Part shown: piece after piece, positions 16,253-25,178 of the stretch
Numbering within the stretch: position 1 is the stretch's first letter
How the letters are laid out: every line of letters starts with the position of its first letter
From: Mesorhizobium sp. AR02
GTDB taxonomy: Bacteria > Pseudomonadota > Alphaproteobacteria > Rhizobiales > Rhizobiaceae
Assembly (NCBI RefSeq): GCF_024746835.1
Contig: NZ_CP080531.1
Location: forward strand, 5,104,001 to 5,168,000
Direction: 5' to 3'
Length of the DNA: 64,000 nucleotides
Program-made: the position numbers and the translations under genes
Notes under the pieces: generated by a model
Seen by the model: only the letters and a program-made list of their open reading frames with translations
What the model was told of the DNA's origin: nothing
Database searches by the model: none

Positions 16253-16736
16253 GGTTTGCTCCTCTGTTGATCAGCTGTTGCAGTCGGTCGAAGCTCTGCA
16301 TCCAGCCGCCGCGCATGCCGAGCGCCAGCAGGCGTTCGCGGTCGGCGGCACTCGCCAGCGTCACTTCGAAATGGACATGGGTGCGCGCGCCGTCGGGGGT
16401 GAAGGTGACCGTATGGCGGCTCTGGCCCGGTGGCTTGCCGGCCCATTCCTGGATTTCAGGGTCCGGTTCGTCGCGGTAGCTCAGCCTGAGGTTTTCGACG
16501 ACTTCGAGATAGCTGCCCTGGTTGCGGTAAAGCGCGCCACTGGCGGTCAGCATGTCGATGCGCCAGTGACCGCCGACGCGCACGTCGAGCGCGCAATGGG
16601 GGATGGTGCAGTCCCTGATACCCCACCATTGCGCCACCAGAAGCGGATCGGTCCACAGCCGGAAGACGCGTTCGACCGGGGCGTTGAAAATCCGCTCGAT
16701 GGCAAAGCTGCGGTCGGCGGTTGCGGGCGCGCTCAT
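16242..16736 (-). CDS. SRPBCC (AHSA1-like) domain protein
   Basis: A 164-residue START/Bet v1-fold protein of the activator-of-Hsp90-ATPase type. Typical segments are IERIFNAPVERVFRLWTDP, the WWG after the second helix, YLEVVENLRLSYRDEP and the C-terminal helix GGWMQSFDRLQQLI. In bacteria these proteins are commonly encoded directly after an ArsR-type repressor, as here, and are thought to bind hydrophobic ligands. It overlaps both neighbours by a few bases, indicating translational coupling. Confidence 0.9.
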   Translation of the reverse strand: MSAPATADRSFAIERIFNAPVERVFRLWTDPLLVAQWWGIRDCTIPHCALDVRVGGHWRIDMLTASGALYRNQGSYLEVVENLRLSYRDEPDPEIQEWAGKPPGQSRHTVTFTPDGARTHVHFEVTLASAADRERLLALGMRGGWMQSFDRLQQLINRGANHAG

Positions 16737-17068
16737 TCCGGCCTGTCCGCGCCGCGCCGCAGGAGGTCTTCCCTGCGATCGAAACGGTCCTCCCAGAGTT
16801 TTCGGTAGTCGCTGAGCCAGCGGTCGATGTCGCGCAGCGGTCTGAGTTCGATGCGGCTGAGATGCTTTTGCGCCGCCCGGCTGCGGGTCACGAGGCCGGC
16901 CTGTTCCAGCACACCGACATGCTTGGAGACGGCGCGCACGGTGAGCGCGAAGGGTTGCGCCAGTTCGGCAACCGAGGCTTCGCCATCGAGCAGCCGGGCG
17001 AGGATCGCCCGGCGCGTGGGATCGGCGAGGGCGGCGAATGTATTGTCGAGGGAGATTTGAGTGGCCAT
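16733..17068 (-). CDS. ArsR-family transcriptional repressor (SRPBCC-linked type)
   Basis: A 111-residue winged-helix protein. ALADPTRRAILARLLDGEAS leads into the recognition segment LAQPFALTVRAVSKHVGVLEQAG and the wing VTRSRAAQKHLSRIE. It lacks the Cys metal-binding motifs of classical ArsR/SmtB proteins, which is usual for the subgroup paired with AHSA1/SRPBCC genes. It most likely represses its own operon through the palindrome 13 bases upstream of its start codon. It overlaps the SRPBCC gene by four bases. Confidence 0.9.
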   Translation of the reverse strand: MATQISLDNTFAALADPTRRAILARLLDGEASVAELAQPFALTVRAVSKHVGVLEQAGLVTRSRAAQKHLSRIELRPLRDIDRWLSDYRKLWEDRFDRREDLLRRGADRPE

Positions 17069-17080
17069 TACGGAACCATC

Positions 17081-17094
17081 TAGTTCTGGAACTA
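17081..17094. promoter_or_regulatory. Perfect palindrome upstream of the arsR-SRPBCC operon
   Basis: TAGTTCTGGAACTA is a perfect inverted repeat (6-bp arms, TG centre) just before the repressor start codon. It is nested in a wider GGAACC / GGTTCT symmetry. It is a likely autoregulatory operator for the ArsR-family protein; inferred from position only. Confidence 0.55.
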
Positions 17095-17168
17095 AACGGT
17101 TCTATAAAGGAGTAAGCCCACTACGTCAATGGGTTCTGGTTGGCCTATGGTGTTGCGCGCAAATGCGT

Positions 17169-17202
17169 CCCTTTGCCGGGAAAACTGTCGCCCGGCAAAG
17201 GG
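17169..17202 (-). terminator. Strong hairpin after the aldo/keto reductase gene
   Basis: Perfect 12-bp arms (CCCTTTGCCGGG and its complement) enclose a 10-base loop, 13 bases beyond the reductase stop. No T-run follows on the minus strand, so it may need Rho or act as an mRNA 3'-end stabiliser. Confidence 0.5.
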
Positions 17203-17214
17203 GTGTTCAAACGC

Positions 17215-18096
17215 TCAGGCGGCTTCCTTCTCGCCCGCGATGCCGTTCAGCACCTCGATCGCGTCGGCCGGCAGCTTCAGTTCCGCCGCCGCCAGGTTCT
17301 CGCGGAGATGACCGACCGAGGAGGTGCCGGGGATGAGCAGGATGTTGGGCGCGCGGCGCAACAGCCAGGCGAGCGCCACCTGCATGGGGGTCGCGCCAAG
17401 TTTGCGGGCGACATTGGCCAGCGTGTCCGACTGCAGCGGGGTGAAGCCGCCAAGCGGGAAGAACGGCACATAGGCGATGCCGGCAGCGCCAAGCGTGTCG
17501 ATCAGCGCGTCGTCATTGCGGTGGGCGATGTTGTAGAGGTTCTGCACGCAGACGATGGGGACGATGCGGCGTGCCTCCTCGACCTGGGTGAGCGTAACGT
17601 TGCTCAGCCCGATATGCTTGACCAGCCCCTGCTGTCGCAGTTCGGCCAGAACGGAAACTTCCCTGGCGATCGAGCCTTCGGACGGTTCATGCAGGCCGTC
17701 GGTGCGGCGGAAGTTCACCACGTCGAGCGCATCGAGGCCGAGATTGCGCAAATTGTCGTGTACGGCTTGGCGGAGCTCGTCGGGCGCCATTGCAGGCAGC
17801 CATGCGCCGTTGGCGTCGCGGCGGGCGCCGATCTTGGTGACGATGGTGAGATCGGCCGGGTAGGGGTGCAGCGCCTCGCGGATGATCAGGTTGGTGACGT
17901 GCGGGCCATAGAAATCCGATGTGTCGATGTGGTCGACGCCGCTGGCGATCGCCTCGTGCAGCACGGCAAGGGCGGCGTCGCGGTCCTTCGGCGGGCCGAA
18001 GACGCCCGGTCCGGCCAGCTGCATGGCGCCGTAGCCGAGGCGCTTCACGGTGCGGTCGCCGAGTTTGAAGGTTCCGGCCTTGCTGATGTCGGTCAT
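17215..18096 (-). CDS. Aldo/keto reductase family oxidoreductase
   Basis: A 293-residue TIM-barrel NAD(P)H-dependent carbonyl reductase. The catalytic tetrad is visible: Asp and Tyr in DHIDTSDFYGPHVTN, Lys in LTIVTKIGARRD, and His in LVKHIGLSNVT. The cofactor-binding end is LLIPGTSSVGHLREN. It closely fits oxidoreductases of the YajO/AKR13 type that reduce reactive aldehydes. It is divergent from a LysR gene and shares a 93-base intergenic region with it that contains a symmetrical LysR-like box, so it is the probable target of that regulator. Confidence 0.9.
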   Translation of the reverse strand: MTDISKAGTFKLGDRTVKRLGYGAMQLAGPGVFGPPKDRDAALAVLHEAIASGVDHIDTSDFYGPHVTNLIIREALHPYPADLTIVTKIGARRDANGAWLPAMAPDELRQAVHDNLRNLGLDALDVVNFRRTDGLHEPSEGSIAREVSVLAELRQQGLVKHIGLSNVTLTQVEEARRIVPIVCVQNLYNIAHRNDDALIDTLGAAGIAYVPFFPLGGFTPLQSDTLANVARKLGATPMQVALAWLLRRAPNILLIPGTSSVGHLRENLAAAELKLPADAIEVLNGIAGEKEAA

Positions 18097-18140
18097 GGTC
18101 TCATCTCCTTTGGATCAGCCCAATGTAGACAAAGCGCGCC

Positions 18141-18159
18141 TGCACGATAATATGGTGCA
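18141..18159. promoter_or_regulatory. LysR-type box between aldo/keto reductase and LysR genes
   Basis: TGCAC and GTGCA arms are separated by nine AT-rich bases (GATAATATG). Position between divergent genes and the interrupted dyad fit a LysR-type binding site. Confidence 0.5.
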
Positions 18160-18189
18160 ATCGGCACAGCCTGTGCGGAAAGGCGAACA

Positions 18190-19095
18190 ATGGCAGCGGA
18201 TCTTGGCGACCTCCAGGCATTCATGGCGGTGGCGCGCGCCGGCGGCTTTCGCGAAGCGGCACGGGTGGGCAGCGTCAGCGCCTCCAGCCTCTCGGAGACG
18301 GTGCGGCGGCTGGAGACCGGGCTCGGCGTGCGGCTCCTCAACCGCACCACGCGCAGTGTAGCTCCCACCGAGGCGGGCGCGCGCCTGCTCGAGCGGCTCG
18401 GCCCGGCGCTCGGCGAGGTCGAGGCGGCGCTCGACGTGGTCAACGGCTTTCGCGGCCGCCCGGCCGGCACGCTGCGGCTCAACGTGCCGGTCGTCGCGGC
18501 CAAACTGGTGCTGCCGCGGCTGTTGCCGCCCTTCCTCGCCGCCTATCCCGACATCCGCATGGAAGTGACCGCCGAGGACAGCTTCGTCGACATACTGGCG
18601 AGTGGCTGCGACGCCGGCATCCGCTATGACGAGCGGCTGGAGCAGGACATGATCGCCGTGCCGATCGGCCCGCGCCGGCAGCGCTTCGCCACCGCCGCCG
18701 CACCGGCCTATCTCGACCGGCATGGCCGGCCCGATCATCCGCGCGACCTGCTCGATCACGCCTGCCTGCGCGGCCGCTTCGCCAGCGGCCTGACGCCGGC
18801 CTGGGAGTTCGAACGCGACGGCGAGGTGGTAAGCGTCGAGCCGACCGGCCCGCTTTTGGTCAGCACCGGCACGGCAATGGCGCTGGCACTCGAAGTGTCG
18901 ATTGCCGGCGGCGGCATCGTCTCGCTGTTCGAGGACTGGCTGCGCCCCTATTTCGACGACGGCCGGCTGGAGCCGGTGCTGGAGCCCTGGTGGCAGGAAT
19001 TTTCAGGCCCGTTCCTCTACTATCCCGGTCGCCGCCTGACGCCGGCGCCGCTGCGCGCCTTCATCGACTTTGTCGGCACGATGCGCTGGGGGTGA
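18190..19095 (+). CDS. LysR-family transcriptional regulator
   Basis: A 301-residue LTTR. The N-terminal winged helix covers about residues 1-60 (LGDLQAFMAVARAGGFREAAR, SSLSETVRRLETGLGVRLLNR), followed by TTRSVAPTEAGARLLERL and the periplasmic-binding-like effector domain from residue 90. It probably controls the divergent aldo/keto reductase in response to an unknown ligand. The last ~333 bases of this gene are present a second time at 23867-24186, on the far side of the lpiA-acvB operon. Confidence 0.93.
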   Translation: MAADLGDLQAFMAVARAGGFREAARVGSVSASSLSETVRRLETGLGVRLLNRTTRSVAPTEAGARLLERLGPALGEVEAALDVVNGFRGRPAGTLRLNVPVVAAKLVLPRLLPPFLAAYPDIRMEVTAEDSFVDILASGCDAGIRYDERLEQDMIAVPIGPRRQRFATAAAPAYLDRHGRPDHPRDLLDHACLRGRFASGLTPAWEFERDGEVVSVEPTGPLLVSTGTAMALALEVSIAGGGIVSLFEDWLRPYFDDGRLEPVLEPWWQEFSGPFLYYPGRRLTPAPLRAFIDFVGTMRWG

Positions 19096-19310
19096 TTTCG
19101 GGCAGACATCGCGCCGCCAGGTGTGCCCGGCCTCTTGCACGATGGTTCGCCGGTCGCACACGACCCCTTCGACCGAGGCAGCCGATGGAGGAAAGCGAGC
19201 CTGACACTTTGGGGCCGATGCGTCGAAGGGACCTTACGAATATTTATGGCAGCGGCAATGCGCGGGAAATTTCAATGGTCCATGTTTCCCGGGGGAATGG
19301 AGTCGTTTCA

Positions 19311-19550
19311 ATGAAAAGGGTCGCTGAAACCTTTCGAATTGCGTTCGCGCTGGTTCTGGGCGGCGCGCTTGCGATCGTCGTGATACCGATCGTTGCGATC
19401 GTTTGTTTTTCGATACTCGCGCTTCTTGTGGCCATGCGGAGGCTTCGTCGGCAACACCGTCATGGCGATGTCACTCGAGAAGTCTCGGCTGCACAGTCCC
19501 CGGTTCCTCCCACCATTGAGACGACCTATACCGTCGTTCATCCGTCGTAG
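19311..19550 (+). CDS. Small single-span membrane protein, hypothetical
   Basis: A 79-residue predicted protein: basic N-terminus (MKRVAETFR), one long hydrophobic helix of about 30 residues (IAFALVLGGALAIVVIPIVA onward), then a basic, hydrophilic tail rich in Arg and His (AMRRLRRQHRHGD). Topology would be N-in or a signal anchor. It lies on the same strand between the LysR gene and lpiA, inside the segment bounded by direct repeats. Tandem short repeats (GTCGTAGTGCT) overlap its stop codon. No family is recognised, and codon-level support is limited. Confidence 0.4.
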   Translation: MKRVAETFRIAFALVLGGALAIVVIPIVAIVCFSILALLVAMRRLRRQHRHGDVTREVSAAQSPVPPTIETTYTVVHPS

Positions 19551-19820
19551 TGCTGTCGTCGTAGTGCTGTAAATGCCCCGGCAAACGCCGTCATCGACAT
19601 TGCAGCCGGCGTCGGGGACACAAAAGCAACAAGAACGTTAGGCGAGGAAGCTAGGAAGCACCCGTTGTGCCATGGGCTCTCGGGATTTCGGGGATGGTCT
19701 CGCCGTCGAAGGCGGGCCTTTCAGCAAACCCGTCCGGCCCCCAGCGAGCATCAATCTTGAAAACCCTTATTGGCGTGGGTAGCCGCCAGCTCCGACAAGA
19801 CCAAGGACTTTTTGAGCAGT

Positions 19821-22466
19821 ATGATTCCGAAGCCTGAATTTCCCAATCCGAGCCACCTGGATCCCATAGCCGATCCGATGGCCACGCGCGATGCGCGGCT
19901 GCAGATGTTCGGCTTCTGGGGACGCTACCAGCATTTTGCCATGCCCGTCGCGGGCGTGGCCATCGCGGTAATCACCGTGGTGGTGCTGCAGCGATTTTTG
20001 AATGACCTTTCGCTCGACCATGTGTTGGAATCGGCGCGAAACATCCCTGGCAAGCACCTTCTGGTCGCGCTTGCACTTACACTTTTGAGTTTTGCCGCCG
20101 TCGCCTTTTACGATGTCGTGGCTGTGGAGACGATCGCGCCGGGCCGCGTCCCCAAGCTGTTGGCGGCATGCGTCGGCGCTGCCGGCTACGCCATATCCAA
20201 TGCACTGGGCTTTTCGCTGCTGACAGGCGGGATGCTGCGTTACCGCATCTATGCAGGCGAAGGCATTGCCTTGTCCGATATCGGTCGAATCATCGCCACC
20301 TCGTGGCTGTCAATCTGGTTCGCCTTCACCGTGATGATCGCTCTTGCCCTGGTCCTCGACCCGGCTCGTACACCGTTTGTCGACCAGCTTGATCCTCGCC
20401 TGGGCCTGACGCTCGGCATCGCGATGATTCTTTCGGTTGGCTTGCTGGTCGTATGGCTGTCGCGCGGCGAACGTACGCTGACGGTGGGAAGGTTTTCCAT
20501 CAAATTGCCCGGTTCGCGCGGCGCGCTGACGCAGATCGTGGCCGGCCTGGTCGACGTCTGCGCCGCCGCCGGAACGCTCTACGTCTTGATGCCCGAGACG
20601 GTCACCACCAGTCCGGCGGTCTTTGCGCTTGTCTTTGTCGTGGCGACCATCATCGGCATCGCCAGCCACGCTCCAGGCGGTCTCGGCGCCTTCGAGGCAT
20701 CGATGATCGCCGGCCTTGGCCTGGGCAACAATCCGGATGCCATCGCAGCCCTGCTCGCCTTCCGGATCATCTTTACGCTTTTGCCCTTCCTGGTTGCCGT
20801 CATCGGTGTCCTGACATTCGAGATCTACGCACGGCACGCCGAAGTGTCGCAGCGGGTGCTCTATGCAGGCCGCGTCCTGGAGCCTCTCGTCCCACCAATT
20901 GCCGCCGGCGCGACCTTCCTGGGCGGGATAATGTTGTTGTTCTCGAGTTCCATTCCAGGTGCTGCCGAACGCCTCGACGTTCTGTCCGACATGCTGCCGC
21001 TGCCATTCATAGAGGTCTCGCACCTGGCGGCCGCCTTCGCGGGCATTGCAATGCTGATCCTTGCGCGGGGGCTGGCGCGGCGGCTTCAGCAGGCATGGGC
21101 GGCGTCGCTCATCCTGTTCATCCTGGGGGCTGCCTTCTCGATCGGCAAGGGTCTTGACTGGGAGGATGCGAGCGTCCTCCTGATCCTGTCGACAGTCCTG
21201 ATAGGCTTCCGCAAGGCGTTCTATCGCCGCCCGATCGAGGGAATCGGAACGCTGTCATGGGGCTGGCTCGCCAGCGTCATCAGCATCGTCGCTATCTCGA
21301 TCTGGCTTGGATTCTTCAGCTATCGCGACATCGACTATTCCAATCAACTGTTCTGGCAATTTGCCATTGACGGCGACGCGCCACGCTTCCTGCGCGCCAG
21401 CATCGTGATCCTGATCGCTACGGCAGCGGCGGCGCTTCACACGGCCATCAATCGAAAGGCCATCGACCGCAAGCAACGCGCCGAAATCCCTCCGGCCGTC
21501 AGCGCGATCGTCGCCTCCTCGAACGTGACCCATGCGGCTCTGGCAATGCTCGGCGACAAGCAATTTCTGATGTCGCCGGACGGCCGGGGCTTCATCATGT
21601 ATGCGCGCTCGGGCGGCAGCCTTATCGCGCTCGGCGGGCCGATCGGACCTGTCGAGGGCGACAGCAAGCTCGCATGGGCCTTTCACGACCTGGCCGACCG
21701 CTCCGCGGTCCGTACAGCCTTTTACGGTGTGCAACCTGACCAATTGCCCATGTACCTGGACATGGGCCTCGTCGCGCTGAAGCTCGGCGAGGTCGCGCGC
21801 GTCGACTTGACGGCTTTCAACCTCGACGGCCCACGCCGCCAGCCACTGCGCTACGCCGATCGACGCGCCGAAAAGGATGGTCTGGTTTTCGAGATCGTCG
21901 AAGCCGCCAATGTGAGACCGTTTCTTGGCGAATTGCGAGAGGTGTCGGATGCCTGGCTCCAGATGAAGGCGAGCTCCGAGAAAGGTTTTTCGTTGGGCTA
22001 TTTCGACGATGACTATGTCAGCAGATTCGATATGGCCGTGATGCGTTGGCAGGGCCGCATCATCGCTTTCGCCAATTTGTGGGGGAGCGCCGACAAAAGC
22101 GAGTTGACCGTCGACCTGATGCGCCATGTGCCTGACGCGCCCAAGATCGTCATGGACGCGCTGCTGACCAAACTGCTTCTTCATGGCAAATCGCAGGGTT
22201 ATCGCTGGTTCAATCTGGGCGCGGCACCGCTTTCCGGATTGTCCGCGGGCCGGCTGGCTTCCCGGTGGAATCGGTTCGGGTCCTTTCTCTACCGGCGTGG
22301 CCAGACCTTTTATCGCTTCGACGGGCTCAAGGCTTTCAAGGACAAGTTCGATCCCGTCTGGACCCCGCATTATTTCATATGCCCGCCCGGACTGGACACC
22401 ATACGATCCCTGTTCGATGTCACCACTCTGATCGGCGGCGGTCCGCTGGAACTCGTTCGGAAATGA
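19821..22466 (+). CDS. lpiA: Bifunctional lysyl-phosphatidylglycerol synthetase/flippase MprF (LpiA)
   Basis: An 881-residue integral membrane enzyme. The first ~540 residues form about 14 transmembrane helices (flippase, UPF0104-like part containing SHAPGGLGAFEAS). The C-terminal ~320 residues form the cytoplasmic DUF2156 aminoacyltransferase domain (GDKQFLMSPDGRGFIMYARSG, DLMRHVPDAPKIVMDALL, FNLGAAPLSGL). It transfers lysine from Lys-tRNA to phosphatidylglycerol and flips the product, lowering surface negative charge. In Sinorhizobium and Rhizobium the orthologue lpiA is low-pH inducible and paired with acvB, as here: acvB starts inside its stop codon. A TTG at 19770 is an alternative start. 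Confidence 0.93.
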   Translation: MIPKPEFPNPSHLDPIADPMATRDARLQMFGFWGRYQHFAMPVAGVAIAVITVVVLQRFLNDLSLDHVLESARNIPGKHLLVALALTLLSFAAVAFYDVVAVETIAPGRVPKLLAACVGAAGYAISNALGFSLLTGGMLRYRIYAGEGIALSDIGRIIATSWLSIWFAFTVMIALALVLDPARTPFVDQLDPRLGLTLGIAMILSVGLLVVWLSRGERTLTVGRFSIKLPGSRGALTQIVAGLVDVCAAAGTLYVLMPETVTTSPAVFALVFVVATIIGIASHAPGGLGAFEASMIAGLGLGNNPDAIAALLAFRIIFTLLPFLVAVIGVLTFEIYARHAEVSQRVLYAGRVLEPLVPPIAAGATFLGGIMLLFSSSIPGAAERLDVLSDMLPLPFIEVSHLAAAFAGIAMLILARGLARRLQQAWAASLILFILGAAFSIGKGLDWEDASVLLILSTVLIGFRKAFYRRPIEGIGTLSWGWLASVISIVAISIWLGFFSYRDIDYSNQLFWQFAIDGDAPRFLRASIVILIATAAAALHTAINRKAIDRKQRAEIPPAVSAIVASSNVTHAALAMLGDKQFLMSPDGRGFIMYARSGGSLIALGGPIGPVEGDSKLAWAFHDLADRSAVRTAFYGVQPDQLPMYLDMGLVALKLGEVARVDLTAFNLDGPRRQPLRYADRRAEKDGLVFEIVEAANVRPFLGELREVSDAWLQMKASSEKGFSLGYFDDDYVSRFDMAVMRWQGRIIAFANLWGSADKSELTVDLMRHVPDAPKIVMDALLTKLLLHGKSQGYRWFNLGAAPLSGLSAGRLASRWNRFGSFLYRRGQTFYRFDGLKAFKDKFDPVWTPHYFICPPGLDTIRSLFDVTTLIGGGPLELVRK

Positions 22467-23845
22467 TTGCTTATTTTGCGCAGATGACCAAGAGCCGCGC
22501 GACTTTGGTTCTGGCGGCTCTGGTCATCGCTGCCGGCCTGGGCCTCGCGCTGCATTTCAACCGGACACGGGCCGTCCAACGCCAGATCCGCGTTTCCGCC
22601 GAGCGGCTGGTCGATATTCCTGTTCAGCTGCCGCAACAGGAACCGGCGGGGTTGGTCATCCTGTTCTCGCAAAAAGGCGGCATTGGTCAGCGCGACCTTG
22701 ATCTGGCGGCGGCCCTGGTAAGCAAGGGCTTGATCGTGCTGCCGGTCGACCTTGAAAAATATCGCAACAAGCTGAATGCAGCCGATGGCGCGTGCATGTA
22801 TCTCGGGTCCGATCTGGAGGCGCTGTCCAAGGCGGCCATCCGCGCTGCCGGCGGCGGCAGCTATTTTCATCCGGTGGTGGCCGGTATCGGCGAAGGTGGC
22901 ACGCTGGCTTATGCAGCGTTGGCCGATGCACCGGTGACGACACTGGCCGGCGCAGTCGCGCTCGAACCGACGCACAGCCTGGTCACGCCGCTGCCAACAT
23001 GCCCGGGCGGCGCAAGGCCGACGGCGGATCCGGCGGGCGGCTTCAACTATGCCCTCGACGCGGAATTGCCTTCCCCTGCAACACTGGTTTCGGCCGCACC
23101 GCTTGCGGGTATTTCCACGCAATCGTCCGACAATGTGATGCGGGCAAAGGCGGTTGTTGTCGACAGCGTGTCTGGCCGCCTCGACGCGGCCGTTGATGCC
23201 GTGGTGTCAATCGCCGCGAGCGATGCGTCGTCAAATGACCTGCCGACCGTCGATATCCCCGCCAGCTCGACGCCAGATTCCCTTGTGCTGTTCTTTTCGG
23301 GCGACGGCGGCTGGCGCGACCTCGACAAGGTGGTTGGCGATGAGATGAGCAAACACGGCGTTCATGTGGTCGGCATCGATTCGCTTCGCTACTTCTGGGC
23401 GGAACGCACGCCACGGCAAATCGCCAATGATACGGTATCCATCATCGACCGCGCCGATCCCTCGGGCAAAATGCCCGTCGCGGTCTACGGTTATTCGTTT
23501 GGCGCCGATGTCTTTCCGTTTGCCTGGACCTTGCTGCCGAAGCGTATAAAGGATCGCATCCGGTTTGTCGGACTCCTCGCCACCCAGAAAACGATTACCT
23601 TCCAGGTGACCGTCGGTACCTGGCTCGGTGGCGGAGGCGACCATTTCGTCGCGCCGGCGATTGCCACCATTCCGCCCGAGCGCGTGCTGTGCGTCTATGG
23701 CGAGGAAGAGGATGACACGGCCTGCACCGATCCCTCACTGGCGGGAATCCAGACGCTGAAGATGAAGGGCGGACATCACTTCGACGAAGACTACCCCGCG
23801 CTCGCCAAGATTCTTCTCGCCCGCATGAAACCGCGAATGTCGTAG
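22463..23845 (+). CDS. acvB: AcvB/VirJ family periplasmic protein
   Basis: A 460-residue protein with an N-terminal membrane anchor or signal (TLVLAALVIAAGLGLAL). It has two alpha/beta-hydrolase-like halves; the second, from about residue 270, is the VirJ domain (DSLVLFFSGDGGWRDLDK, VYGYSFGADVFPF with the nucleophile serine, and GGHHFDEDY with the histidine). In Agrobacterium AcvB was first seen as a virulence factor and was later shown to hydrolyse lysyl-phosphatidylglycerol made by LpiA. The ATGA overlap with lpiA means the synthase and hydrolase are translated together. Confidence 0.93.
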   Translation: MIAYFAQMTKSRATLVLAALVIAAGLGLALHFNRTRAVQRQIRVSAERLVDIPVQLPQQEPAGLVILFSQKGGIGQRDLDLAAALVSKGLIVLPVDLEKYRNKLNAADGACMYLGSDLEALSKAAIRAAGGGSYFHPVVAGIGEGGTLAYAALADAPVTTLAGAVALEPTHSLVTPLPTCPGGARPTADPAGGFNYALDAELPSPATLVSAAPLAGISTQSSDNVMRAKAVVVDSVSGRLDAAVDAVVSIAASDASSNDLPTVDIPASSTPDSLVLFFSGDGGWRDLDKVVGDEMSKHGVHVVGIDSLRYFWAERTPRQIANDTVSIIDRADPSGKMPVAVYGYSFGADVFPFAWTLLPKRIKDRIRFVGLLATQKTITFQVTVGTWLGGGGDHFVAPAIATIPPERVLCVYGEEEDDTACTDPSLAGIQTLKMKGGHHFDEDYPALAKILLARMKPRMS

Positions 23846-23866
23846 CGCCGCGATCGCGGGAGCGCT

Positions 23867-24186
23867 CGCCTGCGCGGCCGCTTCGCCGGCGGCGTGATAC
23901 ACGCCTGGGAATTGAACGCGACGGCGAGGTGGTGAGCGTCGAGCCGACCGGCCCGCTGCTGGTCAGCACCGGCACGGCAATGGCGCTGGCGCTCGAAGTG
24001 TCGATCGCCGGCGGCGGCATCGTCTCGCTGTTCGAGGACTGGCTGCGCCCCTATTTCGACGATGGCCGGCTGGAGCCCTGGTGGCAGGAATTTTCAGGCC
24101 CGTTCCTCTACTATCCCGGCCGCCGCCTGACGCCGGCGCCGCTCAGGGCCTTCATCGATTTTGTCGGAACGATGCGCTGGGGGTGA
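23867..24186 (+). pseudogene. Duplicated 3' fragment of the LysR gene at 18190-19095
   Basis: This 320-base stretch is nearly identical to bases 18763-19095 and ends at the same stop codon (GGGGGTGA). Relative to the intact gene it lacks one base near 23910, which breaks the frame, and 12 bases between GGCTGGAGCC repeats (Val-Leu-Glu-Pro lost). It has no start or DNA-binding region, so it is non-functional. With the intact LysR 3' end it forms direct repeats that bracket the small membrane gene, lpiA and acvB. Confidence 0.9.
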
Positions 24187-25082
24187 GGGGTGGAATGGTA
24201 GCGAAGCGCCTCTAGAACGAGCGCGAAGGCTGGTGAGGGCTGGCGACGGCTGGGATAGTAAAGATGATAGCCCGGGCGTGGTGCGCACCAGTCATCCAGT
24301 ACGCGCAGCAGCCGGCCGGTGCTGATGTCCGCCTCGACCACGTCCAATGGCAGGTAGGCAAGTCCCAACCCGTCAAGTGCTGCTTGCCGCATCAAGCTTA
24401 TGGAATTGAACACGGCACGACCTTGGACACGGGCATTCAGCTCACGGCCATTGTTGCGAAACTCCCAGACATAGAAACCGCCATGCGTCGGCAGACGCAG
24501 GTTGATGCAGCGGTGCTCGGTGAGTTCCTGCGGTGTGCCCGGGAGCGTCCGGCCTTCGAAGTAAGCCGGCGCCCCGACCACCGCCTGTTGGAAATCAGGA
24601 CCGATGCGCATCGCGATCATGTCCTTGTCCACCTGCTCACCAAGTCGCACGCCGGCGTCGTAGCGCTCCGCCACGATGTCGATCAAACCATAGTCCGAAA
24701 TGATCTCGACGTTCACATCCGGGTATTGCGGCAGCAACCGCGCCATAGCCGGCCAGAGGATGGTTTCAGCGGCGTGCTCGACAGAATTGATCCTGACCGT
24801 GCCAGCCGGCTTGTCGCGCATCTCCCCCAGTGCCTGGATGTCGCGTTCGATTTCATCGAACCTTGGCCCGATGCTGCCCAGAAGCCTCTCCCCGGCCTGC
24901 GTCAAGGCGACGCTGCGGGTCGTGCGGGTCAGAACCCGAAGGCCAAGCCGCTCCTCCAGGGTGCGGATGGTATAGCTCAATGCAGACTGTGACACGCCAA
25001 GCCTGGCGGCGGCCCTGGTGAAGCTCTGCTCACGGGCGACGGCGATAAAGGCCAGAAGGTCGTTCACATTCTGCCTTCGCAT
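24111..25082 (-). CDS. LysR-family regulator with altered C-terminus
   Basis: A 323-residue LTTR: winged helix at residues 1-60 (VNDLLAFIAVAREQSFTRAAARLGVSQSALSYTIR in two parts), linker TTRSVALTQAGERLL, then the effector domain. The natural end of such regulators falls near PAFALVLEALRY. Here the last 24 residues (PQRIVPTKSM onward) are the antisense of the duplicated LysR fragment, so the original stop has been lost by the rearrangement. The regulatory domain is otherwise complete. It is divergent from an SDR gene, its likely target. Confidence 0.9.
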   Translation of the reverse strand: MRRQNVNDLLAFIAVAREQSFTRAAARLGVSQSALSYTIRTLEERLGLRVLTRTTRSVALTQAGERLLGSIGPRFDEIERDIQALGEMRDKPAGTVRINSVEHAAETILWPAMARLLPQYPDVNVEIISDYGLIDIVAERYDAGVRLGEQVDKDMIAMRIGPDFQQAVVGAPAYFEGRTLPGTPQELTEHRCINLRLPTHGGFYVWEFRNNGRELNARVQGRAVFNSISLMRQAALDGLGLAYLPLDVVEADISTGRLLRVLDDWCAPRPGYHLYYPSRRQPSPAFALVLEALRYHSTPHPQRIVPTKSMKALSGAGVRRRPG

Positions 25083-25119
25083 TCATCAATCCAATTTCTA
25101 AGTTCATGCCGATAATACC

Positions 25120-25157
25120 ATCTAATCCCGTTCGTCAGCAGGGGTTATCTAATCCCG
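25120..25157. promoter_or_regulatory. Direct repeat between LysR and SDR genes
   Basis: ATCTAATCCCG occurs at 25120-25130 and 25147-25157, 27 bases apart, in the 96-base divergent promoter region. It may be a regulator half-site pair; function inferred. Confidence 0.4.
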
Positions 25158-25178
25158 GCAACGAAGGGATTTCGGAAC

